A stretch of 64,000 nucleotides of DNA, taken from positions 310,001 through 374,000 of the forward strand of contig OY294072.1 of assembly GCA_958510875.1 (NCBI GenBank), written 5' to 3'. The notes beneath the pieces are model-generated. The model was given only the letters and a program-made list of their open reading frames with translations. It did no database searches and had not been told where the DNA came from. Below are positions 46,064-52,794 of this stretch, one piece after another (the first letter of the stretch is position 1; each line of letters starts with the position of its first letter). Origin of the DNA: Endomychus coccineus (lineage: Eukaryota > Arthropoda > Insecta > Coleoptera > Endomychidae). Made by a program: the position numbers and the translations under genes.

Positions 46064-46753
46064 TCACGTTTTTATATATACATCGAAACCTTTGCGGTAT
46101 CTGCCATCGTTCAAGTCGAAATCCTTAGCAATGACCAAAGTTCCAAAATTATCCGTCCAACACATGGCGCACATCTTCTTGAACTGATTGAAATCGACGT
46201 CTGGTGATACGTGCTCATCAAATACATGCTTCAAATTGATCTCGTCCTGCTTAAAAAGAACGATCAAATTACAATTGTCACGGATCAATTGTTTCGGTAT
46301 TTTCGAGTACGTTTGGCACAGATATGCCGCATCGATATTCTTATGTCTACACATGGAATAGTATTCCCGAATTTTTTGCTGACCCTCGCACGCGATGTCA
46401 TCAAAAAGAAATATGGAATTAGCTCTAGCCTCGTTCGGACTTATTATTTCCTCGTTGTCTTTATAGGGAAAATAGCCAACACCTTTAACTCGATCTAAAA
46501 CTTCCTGCAACAGTTGATACTTGGGCTGATACAACGACTTTGAGTATACGTAGACGTTTTTGAACTTTGCCCCATTCGGATTGAATAATAGCGATAACAT
46601 CACGTTCGTTTTACCACACCCACTAGGTCCACAAATTATCGCACGAAAAGAGTCTGGTAACAATTTACCATGTTTACCTACGCGATTAGTATTCGTCTGC
46701 CCTATGTCTAAATTCTCGATGGGCAGTGTCTGCTCTTGTTGAACGGTCTTCAT
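46064..46753 (-). CDS. FtsK/HerA-type (A32-like) genome-packaging ATPase, 229 aa
   Basis: P-loop ATPase expected to pump DNA into the virion. Walker A is Gly-Pro-Ser-Gly-Cys-Gly-Lys-Thr at 42-49. Walker B is Ile-Phe-Leu-Phe-Asp-Asp at 114-119. A Gln-Thr-Tyr motif (about 146) fits the sensor region of this family. Length matches Polinton ATPases. It is divergent from the PLA2/core gene across a 72-bp gap with a palindromic TATATATA. The frame is intact. Confidence 0.95.
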   Translation of the reverse strand: MKTVQQEQTLPIENLDIGQTNTNRVGKHGKLLPDSFRAIICGPSGCGKTNVMLSLLFNPNGAKFKNVYVYSKSLYQPKYQLLQEVLDRVKGVGYFPYKDNEEIISPNEARANSIFLFDDIACEGQQKIREYYSMCRHKNIDAAYLCQTYSKIPKQLIRDNCNLIVLFKQDEINLKHVFDEHVSPDVDFNQFKKMCAMCWTDNFGTLVIAKDFDLNDGRYRKGFDVYIKT

Positions 46754-46783
46754 ATTGTGAGGTAGTTCAAATCTGATGTTTGT

Positions 46784-46821
46784 ATATATAAATAGAAACG
46801 TTCGAAGATCGAGAGCTCAGT
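46784..46821 (+). promoter_or_regulatory. core promoter of the PLA2/core gene (TATA plus TCAGT initiator)
   Basis: TATATAAATAGAAACG starts near 46785, and the arthropod initiator TCAGT lies at 46817-46821, about 30 bp downstream and 4 bp before the ATG. The same pair, TATAAATAGAAA and TCAGTATCA, precedes the minor capsid gene (48461-48495). Confidence 0.7.
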
Positions 46822-46825
46822 ATCA

Positions 46826-47608
46826 ATGTTGATCTATCAGGGTGAAGGTTTGTTGAATTCACTCATTAACAGTCTCCCGTTCGAAGTACATATTCCATCG
46901 TATCAATTCTGCGGACCTGGTACTAAGCTACAGAAGCGACTTGCGCGTGGCGATAAAGGTGTTAATCAGTTGGATTCGGCCTGTCGCGAGCACGACATAG
47001 CTTATTCCCAACACAAATCTCTAGAAGACCGTCATAAGGCCGATAAAATATTAGAGGACGCAGCTTGGCAACGTGTTAAATCCAAGGACGCTAAGGCTGG
47101 CGAAAGACTAGCTAGTCTATTGGTTACCGGAGGAATGAAAGTTAAACGTAAACTAGGAATGGGTCTTAGGAAACGTGCTGGTGGTCGTCGTGGAGGATGT
47201 TGCTTTCGGAAAGATATAGTGGGACATATTTCCAAGTCTATGGAACCGTCTGCGTCGTTGCGAAAGTCCGCTATGAATGCATTGAAAGCTGCACGCATAG
47301 CTATTAAGCGAGTTGGAGGTAAGAAGCGTGTTAAAGTACCACGCATAATACCGCTGCCGAAATCTGGAGGATTCCTTCCGTTATTACTACCTATTTTGGG
47401 GGCGCTGGGGGCCTTAGGGTCTGTGGCGGGTGGTGCAAGTGCCATAGCCAATACAGTAGTTAATGCTAAAAACGCTAAAAAGAAACTTGAAGAGGATCAG
47501 CGTCATCATGCAGCTATGGAGTCATTAGGTAAAGGATTATACTTGCGGAAGAATGCGAAAGGAGGATTTGGACTGTTTTTGAAGAAACAACAAAAAAACT
47601 TTCAATAG
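46826..47608 (+). CDS. virion protein: parvovirus-type phospholipase A2 fused to core (pVI/pX-like) protein, 260 aa
   Basis: Two parts. Residues 20-90 are a secreted-type PLA2 domain with a calcium loop at Tyr26-Gln-Phe-Cys-Gly-Pro-Gly32 and the catalytic pair His56-Asp57 followed by Tyr60. In parvoviruses this domain helps particles leave the endosome. Residues 100-260 are very basic, with Arg/Gly-rich and Lys/Arg-rich stretches. A hydrophobic Gly/Ala/Leu segment (about 180-215) and a Tyr-Leu-Arg-Lys ending follow, similar in style to adenovirus core and pVI proteins. The domain is intact. The 3' end carries a slippery heptamer leading into the protease frame. Confidence 0.88.
   Translation: MLIYQGEGLLNSLINSLPFEVHIPSYQFCGPGTKLQKRLARGDKGVNQLDSACREHDIAYSQHKSLEDRHKADKILEDAAWQRVKSKDAKAGERLASLLVTGGMKVKRKLGMGLRKRAGGRRGGCCFRKDIVGHISKSMEPSASLRKSAMNALKAARIAIKRVGGKKRVKVPRIIPLPKSGGFLPLLLPILGALGALGSVAGGASAIANTVVNAKNAKKKLEEDQRHHAAMESLGKGLYLRKNAKGGFGLFLKKQQKNFQ
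47593..47599 (+). promoter_or_regulatory. candidate -1 frameshift site A_AAA_AAC
   Basis: In the frame of the upstream gene the codons read CAA AAA AAC, so the heptamer A AAA AAC sits in the exact phase for -1 slippage. It is two codons before the UAG. After slipping, the next codon (47599) is in the open protease frame. The protease frame has no ATG until about 47659, inside its conserved part. Confidence 0.7.
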
Positions 47609-47979
47609 AGCTACCCAATAGGCCGTTGTACGACGTGGATTTGGTGCGTTTCGCAAAGAAAATGAAAATACCACATTTTCGAGGTGTCTTTATGCGAGAC
47701 AATTTACCTAAGAGACGCCCCTGGAGACAAGAATGCGCCATTATGAATTTGGATTCGGTCAAAAACAACGGTACTCATTGGGTGGCCTTTAGAAAAATGA
47801 ATAATCAAGTGGAATACTTTGACTCTTTTGGAAATTTAAAACCTCCAAAGGAACTTGTTCGATATCTGGGTGGTGGTGGTGGTGGTGGGGTTAGAATTTT
47901 CTATAATAACGACACCTATCAAAAGTATGATCAGGTGATTTGTGGACATTTATGTTTGAAATTTCTCAGTTCTACGTAA
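47599..47979 (+). CDS. adenain-like cysteine protease, about 126 aa after the frameshift point
   Basis: Maturation protease of the Polinton/adenovirus type. His is in Gly-Thr-His-Trp (codon 47776), Asp in Tyr-Phe-Asp-Ser-Phe-Gly (47821) and Cys in Ile-Cys-Gly-His (47941), the expected order His-acid-Cys. The start is given as the first codon after the slippery heptamer because the frame, open from 47533, has no ATG before an internal Met codon near 47659. Conserved-looking residues precede that Met. A (GGT)n tract near 47868-47890 adds a run of seven Gly. No lesion is seen. Alternatives are initiation at the internal Met or an unseen splice. Confidence 0.88.
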   Translation, partial: LSIELPNRPLYDVDLVRFAKKMKIPHFRGVFMRDNLPKRRPWRQECAIMNLDSVKNNGTHWVAFRKMNNQVEYFDSFGNLKPPKELVRYLGGGGGGGVRIFYNNDTYQKYDQVICGHLCLKFLSST

Positions 47980-47998
47980 ACATCTGACGTGTGCAGTC

Positions 47999-48469
47999 AT
48001 GTCGGAGCCCTACGATAAATTTATCGCAAAGATTATGCAACAACTTTCTGTTGATGTTCCTAGAGCTGGAATGTCATCAATCATCCGATACGTATATGAT
48101 AATCTAATAATGGCAATGGAAAAACCTTCAAGCGAGCTGACCAAAAGAGACTTATTATTTCTGCCGATGGAATACATTCTAAAACATTTGGATTTGGTGT
48201 CTCTCAATCAAAATGAGGTTCCGAAATATATGTTCAAATCCCTTTACCGTCATATGCGGTGTACGGAACATATCGATGAAGATTGTGATTGTCTACCACC
48301 TCCACGCAAACTATGTTCTCAATGTTTATCTCAACAGATTTCCAAGGTCATGGAGACCGAGGGAATAACGCAGCATGAGAAGCAGGTGTTGATTGATGAA
48401 GTGTGCCGAGACGATCTATACTTTATAAAATCATACTTATTCCATCTATTAATGTTAAAATATAAATAG
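47999..48469 (+). CDS. unknown Polinton protein, 156 aa, cysteine cluster
   Basis: Mostly helical protein. A Cys/His cluster at about 88-112 (Cys-x2-His, Asp-Cys-Asp-Cys, Cys-x2-Cys) may bind zinc. It lies in the virion block between protease and minor capsid. A TCAGT initiator occurs at 47966-47970. Its last codons, Lys-Tyr-Lys-stop, contain the TATAAATAG of the next gene's promoter. No family is recognised. Confidence 0.75.
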   Translation: MSEPYDKFIAKIMQQLSVDVPRAGMSSIIRYVYDNLIMAMEKPSSELTKRDLLFLPMEYILKHLDLVSLNQNEVPKYMFKSLYRHMRCTEHIDEDCDCLPPPRKLCSQCLSQQISKVMETEGITQHEKQVLIDEVCRDDLYFIKSYLFHLLMLKYK

Positions 48470-48495
48470 AAATGTCGCAATAAATTCTTATCAGT
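48461..48495 (+). promoter_or_regulatory. core promoter of the minor capsid gene
   Basis: TATAAATAGAAATG starts at 48461, overlapping the stop of the preceding gene, and TCAGT is at 48491-48495, 30 bp further, directly before the ATG at 48499. The layout matches the promoter at 46784-46821. Confidence 0.75.
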
Positions 48496-48498
48496 ATC

Positions 48499-49197
48499 AT
48501 GTCGCAGTTATTCACGCTAACAAGCACCAACCATATATTCTCGTTCACACCGCAGAATTCGATAGAGTTGAAGCCTGATAAGCGATACTATTTGGCTTTG
48601 TTGGGATTTACTTCTTATAACTCTATACCGAATATCGAGAACGAAAAATTTTACTATTTGGGGGGCGATGGAAAGACTTTGAAAACAATCGAAATACCTT
48701 CGGGCAACTACGAAATATCCGACATTGAAGAATTGATTCGGAAAAGATTGAACGTAAAAGAAGATGTCTTCTCGCTGAAGCCCAATAACAATACATTAAA
48801 GTGTGAGATATTTCATCAGAACCATGACATTTCGTTTGTTGAGGAAGATAGCTTGGGTAAAATATTGGGGTTTTCGCGTAAAGTCTTGGAAAAGGGTGTG
48901 GTGCACATGTCCGATTTGCCTGTCAACATTATAAAAGTAAGCAACATTCGGTTCGAATCAAACATTACCGTAGGAGCCTTCTACCGAGATAGACCTGCGC
49001 ATACGATCTACGACTTTCCCATCACCGACGATCCCGGCTATAGAATTGTGGAACGTCCGAGGAATCCTCTATATTTACCAGTGTCAGATATCGCTGAAAT
49101 TACCAACATCACCGTACTCGCTCTAGATCAGCATTCGAATCCGATAAATTTCCGTGGTGAAGAAAGTGTTCTACATCTACATTTACAAGAAGTCTGA
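48499..49197 (+). CDS. minor capsid protein (penton-like single jelly roll), 232 aa
   Basis: Expected to form the fivefold vertices. Beta-rich throughout. Landmarks seen are a Tyr-Asn-Ser-Ile-Pro-Asn-Ile segment near 40-46, an Ile-Pro-Ser-Gly-Asn-Tyr-Glu-Ile segment near 67, and a Leu-Gly-Phe motif near 123. An Asp-Pro-Gly-Tyr segment lies near 178 and a Phe-Arg-Gly-Glu-Glu segment at the end, all of which I associate with Polinton minor capsid proteins. Its position just before the major capsid gene also fits. The frame is intact, with its own TATA/TCAGT promoter. Confidence 0.85.
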   Translation: MSQLFTLTSTNHIFSFTPQNSIELKPDKRYYLALLGFTSYNSIPNIENEKFYYLGGDGKTLKTIEIPSGNYEISDIEELIRKRLNVKEDVFSLKPNNNTLKCEIFHQNHDISFVEEDSLGKILGFSRKVLEKGVVHMSDLPVNIIKVSNIRFESNITVGAFYRDRPAHTIYDFPITDDPGYRIVERPRNPLYLPVSDIAEITNITVLALDQHSNPINFRGEESVLHLHLQEV

Positions 49198-49206
49198 GAA
49201 CGGAAT

Positions 49207-49359
49207 ATGGGTCTAGTTGTTGCTGCTGCTGGCAATAAAAGAACATCGCACGCTTCATATTCATCAGTCTTCAACAAAACGTGCAAGGTGCGAGAGCTAC
49301 TACCACTCACCAAAGCCAACCGATTAGTTCTACAATCTTTAGGGTTTCACCTTAAATAA
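49207..49359 (+). CDS. small protein, 50 aa, between minor and major capsid genes
   Basis: ATG at 49207, stop TAA at 49357, 9 bp after the minor capsid stop and 2 bp before the major capsid ATG. The product is basic. It has an Ala run, a Ser/Thr-rich middle and a C-terminus with Leu-Pro-Leu-Thr...Asn-Arg-Leu-Val-Leu...Ser-Leu-Gly-Phe. Tight spacing on both sides argues for a real, possibly virion, peptide. A weak AATAAAAG/TCAGT pair inside it (49232, 49264) could instead serve the major capsid transcript. Function unknown. Confidence 0.6.
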   Translation: MGLVVAAAGNKRTSHASYSSVFNKTCKVRELLPLTKANRLVLQSLGFHLK

Positions 49360-49361
49360 AA

Positions 49362-50624
49362 ATGTCTAATAAGCGAAAGTTCGGTGGTGTAGATGATAAT
49401 GGAGATAACAATGTTATCTCTTCAATTTTCGATTTATACCAGCAACCGAAATTCGACGAGTCGATTCGGAAAGCCGAGTATAGATCGATTACACCGTTCG
49501 TTAAAGCCTTCAATAACAGCGACATCGTGGAGTTTGGGATAAATCAAGTGGACGCGTTTTTTTCCATGAAGGATACTCTATTGGCGATCAAGGGGAAAAT
49601 CGAAGTGAAGGGTGGAGGTAATGTTATATTGTTGCCGAATTATGGAGCCTTCCTTTTCGACTCTTGCTCATACATTGAGAGTGGTAGGGACATCGAAACA
49701 GTTCGAGATCCTGGTATAGTCAGCGCTGTTCGAGCATTTACCTGCTATGCTCCTACAGCTTCTACGCATATGGCTACCGCTAGTTGGTTGTATCCCCTTG
49801 AGAGCGTAGTTCTGCACGAAACTAAATCATTCAGTCTATTGATTCCGCTGAAGCATATATTCAACATTTTCAACGATTACCCGATGATTACATTCGGTAG
49901 GCAGACTATTCGACTGGTACGTGCTCGAAACGATAACGATTGCGTTAACATTGAAACCGCCACGACCAGCGTTAAATTCCTGATTGATAGCATGGAATTG
50001 AAAGTGAAGTATATCTATCCCAACGATATAATTAGAGAAAAGCTATTGCGAGCAATCAAGAGTGATTCGCCCATCCTAATTCCATTCCGGAAGTGGGAAT
50101 GCCATGAGCTTCCTGCCATAACAAGCGAGGCCCGACGAGAAATTTGGGCGGTCAAGACTAGTGCAGCAGTTGAAAAACCTCGCTATGTCATAGTATTCTT
50201 TCAAACGGACAAAAGGAACAATGTGAAGGCTAACCCCACAATATTTGACCATCTGGATATAACAAGTATTCGCTTATCTCTAAACGGCGAATATTACCCC
50301 AACGAGCGAATGAACTTGGACTTTGCCAAGGATGATTTCACGCTCGCCCACCATAACTATACAGAGTTCTACTCTAGCTATACAAATTCCTCGTCGGCTG
50401 TGAAACAACCAATGTTAGATTATACCAGTTTCAAAAAACGCGCCCTCTACATAATCGATTGTTCGAAACAGGAGGAAGCAGTGAAATCTGCAACTGTTGA
50501 TGTGCGATTGGAAATCGAGGCAGATAAGGGATTTCCAGCCAATACGAAAGCATATTGCATCATCATTCACGATTGTTTGATGGAGTACTACCCCCTCTCA
50601 GAAATAGTGAAGAGTCTAATCTAA
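49362..50624 (+). CDS. major capsid protein (double jelly roll), 420 aa
   Basis: Hexon-type protein expected to build the icosahedral shell as trimers. Two beta-rich halves are seen. The first contains a Leu-Leu-Ile-Pro-Leu-Lys-His-Ile-Phe segment near 160 and the second a Leu-Asn-Gly-Glu-Tyr-Tyr-Pro segment near 310. An N-terminal linker of about 45 residues is followed by Asp-Ala-Phe-Phe. Length and position after the minor capsid gene agree with Polinton capsids. The frame is intact. Assignment rests on pattern and synteny. Confidence 0.88.
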   Translation: MSNKRKFGGVDDNGDNNVISSIFDLYQQPKFDESIRKAEYRSITPFVKAFNNSDIVEFGINQVDAFFSMKDTLLAIKGKIEVKGGGNVILLPNYGAFLFDSCSYIESGRDIETVRDPGIVSAVRAFTCYAPTASTHMATASWLYPLESVVLHETKSFSLLIPLKHIFNIFNDYPMITFGRQTIRLVRARNDNDCVNIETATTSVKFLIDSMELKVKYIYPNDIIREKLLRAIKSDSPILIPFRKWECHELPAITSEARREIWAVKTSAAVEKPRYVIVFFQTDKRNNVKANPTIFDHLDITSIRLSLNGEYYPNERMNLDFAKDDFTLAHHNYTEFYSSYTNSSSAVKQPMLDYTSFKKRALYIIDCSKQEEAVKSATVDVRLEIEADKGFPANTKAYCIIIHDCLMEYYPLSEIVKSLI

Positions 50625-50674
50625 AACATACGGCCTAACGACTACGTCGCCCGATCAGTTTAGTACGAGTCATC

Positions 50675-51181
50675 ATGAGAATAGCATTGGTTGATATTCA
50701 GGGGTTCATCATCGATGATGTCTTTCATCCCAAAGAAATGTCTATACAAATTGGGTTCAAACGACATTATTCGTTGTTTAAGCCAGCCGTACCGCTTACG
50801 ATGTTAAGTGAGAAGGATCGAAAATCTGTTTGGTATTTGGAACATTTTTGTCATGGTTTGGAATATACATCGGGCGATGTGGAATATGAAGAAATTGATA
50901 ATATTCTAAGATTGACTCTACTGTGTGCAGCCGACATTATATATGTTCGAGGACATCAAAAAGCCGAATATCTCTCGAAAAAGTGTGTGGAGCTAGATAT
51001 CTTTCCACGAATCGTAGATGTGTGCAGTTTCGACAACACCCCATGTCAAACGGGGAAATTCGACCCGACAAACAGACTGAGCTGTCTAAATCATCGCAAT
51101 GATGGCGGGAAATATATGTGTACAGTCCACCATGTCGATAATCTACAACATTGGTTCCTCACCATCATACTTCCAAAATAA
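50675..51181 (+). CDS. Polinton protein B with Maelstrom-like E-C-H-C pattern, 168 aa
   Basis: Paralogue of protein A (34412-34966). It starts with Val-Asp-Ile-Gln-Gly-Phe at Asp7. It has Pro-Lys-Glu21, a Phe-Lys-Pro segment and an Ile-Ile-Tyr-Val-Arg-Gly strand. It ends with Cys137-x2-His140-x8-Cys149 followed by a Val-His-His. RNase H-type fold with altered catalytic residues is inferred. The Glu/Cys/His/Cys set matches the zinc site known from Maelstrom domains. A TCAGTT initiator lies at 50655. It is the last gene before the right TIR; AATAAA at 51199-51204 ends its transcript. Confidence 0.8.
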   Translation: MRIALVDIQGFIIDDVFHPKEMSIQIGFKRHYSLFKPAVPLTMLSEKDRKSVWYLEHFCHGLEYTSGDVEYEEIDNILRLTLLCAADIIYVRGHQKAEYLSKKCVELDIFPRIVDVCSFDNTPCQTGKFDPTNRLSCLNHRNDGGKYMCTVHHVDNLQHWFLTIILPK

Positions 51182-51198
51182 GAATGTACTTTTTCCAA

Positions 51199-51204
51199 AA
51201 TAAA
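51199..51204 (+). terminator. poly(A) signal after protein B
   Basis: AATAAA 18 bp after the stop codon, in an A-rich stretch. Confidence 0.55.
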
Positions 51205-51252
51205 AAAAATATTATTAATATTTGATATTTCATTTCTCATACACCTCTTCCC

Positions 51253-51389
51253 ACACACACACACACACACACACACACATCATAAACGACCCCCAGTCGT
51301 TTGAGTCGCTTGCGAGTCGCTTCCGAGTCGCTTGCGAGTCGCTTTCGAGTCGCTTTCGAGTCGCTTTCGAGTCGCTTTCGAGTCGCATG
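51253..51389. repeat. AC microsatellite and 11-bp minisatellite
   Basis: An ACACAC run at about 51253-51280, then about eight copies of an 11-bp unit (GAGTCGCTTTC and variants) at 51303-51389 directly before the inner edge of the right TIR. The left end has no such array. Open frames across it are shadows. Confidence 0.85.
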
Positions 51390-52091
51390 AGTCGAACTGG
51401 TGACAGTCTGTACCTGGGACCCACCATGACAGCTGTCACGTGGTGGTGACACCTCCGCGGAGCAGTCTGTACCTTTGGTCTGCCATGAGACTGCTGTCAT
51501 ATGGTGGCGACACCTCTACAAAACAATCTGTACCTTAGGCCCACCATGATAGCTGTCATGTGGTGGCGACACCTCTACGAAGCAATCTGTACCATAGGTC
51601 CGTCATGACAGCTGTCATGTGGTGGTGGCGACACCTCTACGAAGCAATCTGTACCATAGGTCCGTCATGACAGCTGTCATGTGGTGGTGGCGACACCTCT
51701 ACAACGCAATCTGTACTTAGGGGTCCACCATGACAGCTGTACCTTATGGTCGCCATGACAGTTGGATCTTATGGTCGCCATGACAGCTGGATCTTATGGT
51801 CGCCATGACAGCTGTACCTTATGGTCGCCATGACAGCTGTACCTTAGGGCCGCCATGCTGTCATGTGTTAGTCACGTGATCCTGTGACACACTTTTTGCA
51901 CACACCCTGTATACTCTTTCATGTGACACACTTTTTGCACGCACCCTGTATACTCTTTACAAACAACCGATCCTTATCACCAGACCGACACCCCTATGGC
52001 CGCCATCTTGGTTTTTGTCGTAGAACTAGGACCGACACCCCTATGGCCGCCATCTTGGTTTTTGTCGTAGAACTAGTCCAGTATATCTACT
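51385..52091. repeat. right terminal inverted repeat
   Basis: Complement of 33633-34320. From inside outward it holds about five 59-62-bp repeats with TGACAGCTGTCA at 51427, 51606 and 51668 (and a degenerate one at 51547). It then has about five 25-bp repeats, the two GAGTATACAGGGTG-type repeats, and the 47-bp repeat twice. The outer 250 bp differ from the left TIR by about one base. Confidence 0.9.
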
Positions 52092-52097
52092 ATTCTC
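52092..52097. repeat. 6-bp target-site duplication, right copy
   Basis: ATTCTC directly after the terminal TATCTACT, identical to 33627-33632. Confidence 0.95.
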
Positions 52098-52592
52098 TAT
52101 TCAAAAATCTTATCGCTTTCAAGTTTATTGCAACAATTTACATAGAATTCGCTACAATACAATCAAAAACTAAAATGTAATTCAAAACGTGATAAAATGT
52201 GAAACACTAAAAAGAACTATGTATTTTAATGGAGTAGATGTTCCTAATCGTAAATAAAACTGTCTTCTAACATTATTGAACATATCAGGCGTGATCGACC
52301 TCATCACAAGCGTTATTCGTTCTTTCAAGTCATTTAAATCAAAAGGTCTAGTTTTGTACACAATTCTCTTCACATATCCCCTTAAAAAGAAATCTAATAA
52401 TGTAAGATCAGGTGATCGCGCTGGCCATTCAATCGATTCTCGCCTCCCTATCCACCGATTGGGAAATATTGTATCGAGGTACTGCCGGACATTAAATTGG
52501 TAATGTGGTGGTGCTCCATCCTGCTGAAACCATATCGTATTCACTGGAACTTGAGGGTTTCCTGGATCAGGATATAAATTTGCCAATGGTCG
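52098..52592 (-). pseudogene. mariner-like (DD41D) transposase C-terminal fragment
   Basis: The minus-strand frame ending at 52182 carries Phe-Gln-Gln-Asp-Gly-Ala-Pro-Pro-His-Tyr and Trp-Pro-Ala-Arg-Ser-Pro-Asp-Leu-Thr-Leu-Leu-Asp. There are 41 residues between the two catalytic Asp, as in DD41D mariners. The N-terminal half with the first Asp and the DNA-binding domain is absent. At about 52592 the coding sequence passes straight into array repeat sequence. The other side continues left of the Polinton (33154-33632). Confidence 0.8.
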
Positions 52593-52794
52593 CAATGTTA
52601 ACTTTGAATCTTTTAGAAGGTGGTGATAGCCACAAACCGAGAGTTGCAATATTTTAATTTGTTGTATAGTATTTGAGAAGCCACTCTCTATATAACCTAT
52701 AAATGTCCAAGTGACATACGATCTACACCATAGAATAACTTGTGACACGTGCTAATAGTAAAATTTACTATAAACGCGTACCCATCTCTATATA
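52593..52794. repeat. mixed repeat spacer
   Basis: Short pieces of the 0.55-kb repeat (AATGTTAACTTTGAATC) and of the spacer that follows LINE B, joined irregularly. No gene. Confidence 0.5.

Larger units (their letters stand above)
33633..52091. mobile_element. complete Maverick/Polinton element, 18,459 bp
   Basis: Boundaries are set by inverted termini starting AG and ending CT and by a perfect 6-bp target duplication. It carries the full Polinton set: protein-primed DNA polymerase B, chromodomain integrase, FtsK/HerA-type packaging ATPase, adenain-like protease, major capsid and penton-like minor capsid. It also carries a PLA2/core protein and at least nine further genes. Nearly all frames are intact and the outer inverted repeats are almost identical, so the insertion looks young. 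It interrupts a mariner remnant inside a tandem array. Confidence 0.97.

Noticed and set aside
47032..47451. 139-codon minus-strand ORF opposite the PLA2/core gene
   Set aside because: Shadow of a GC-richer coding stretch; the plus strand carries recognisable domains.
51222..51500. Several overlapping ORFs on both strands at 51222-51500
   Set aside because: They translate the AC microsatellite and the 11-bp minisatellite; low-complexity products.
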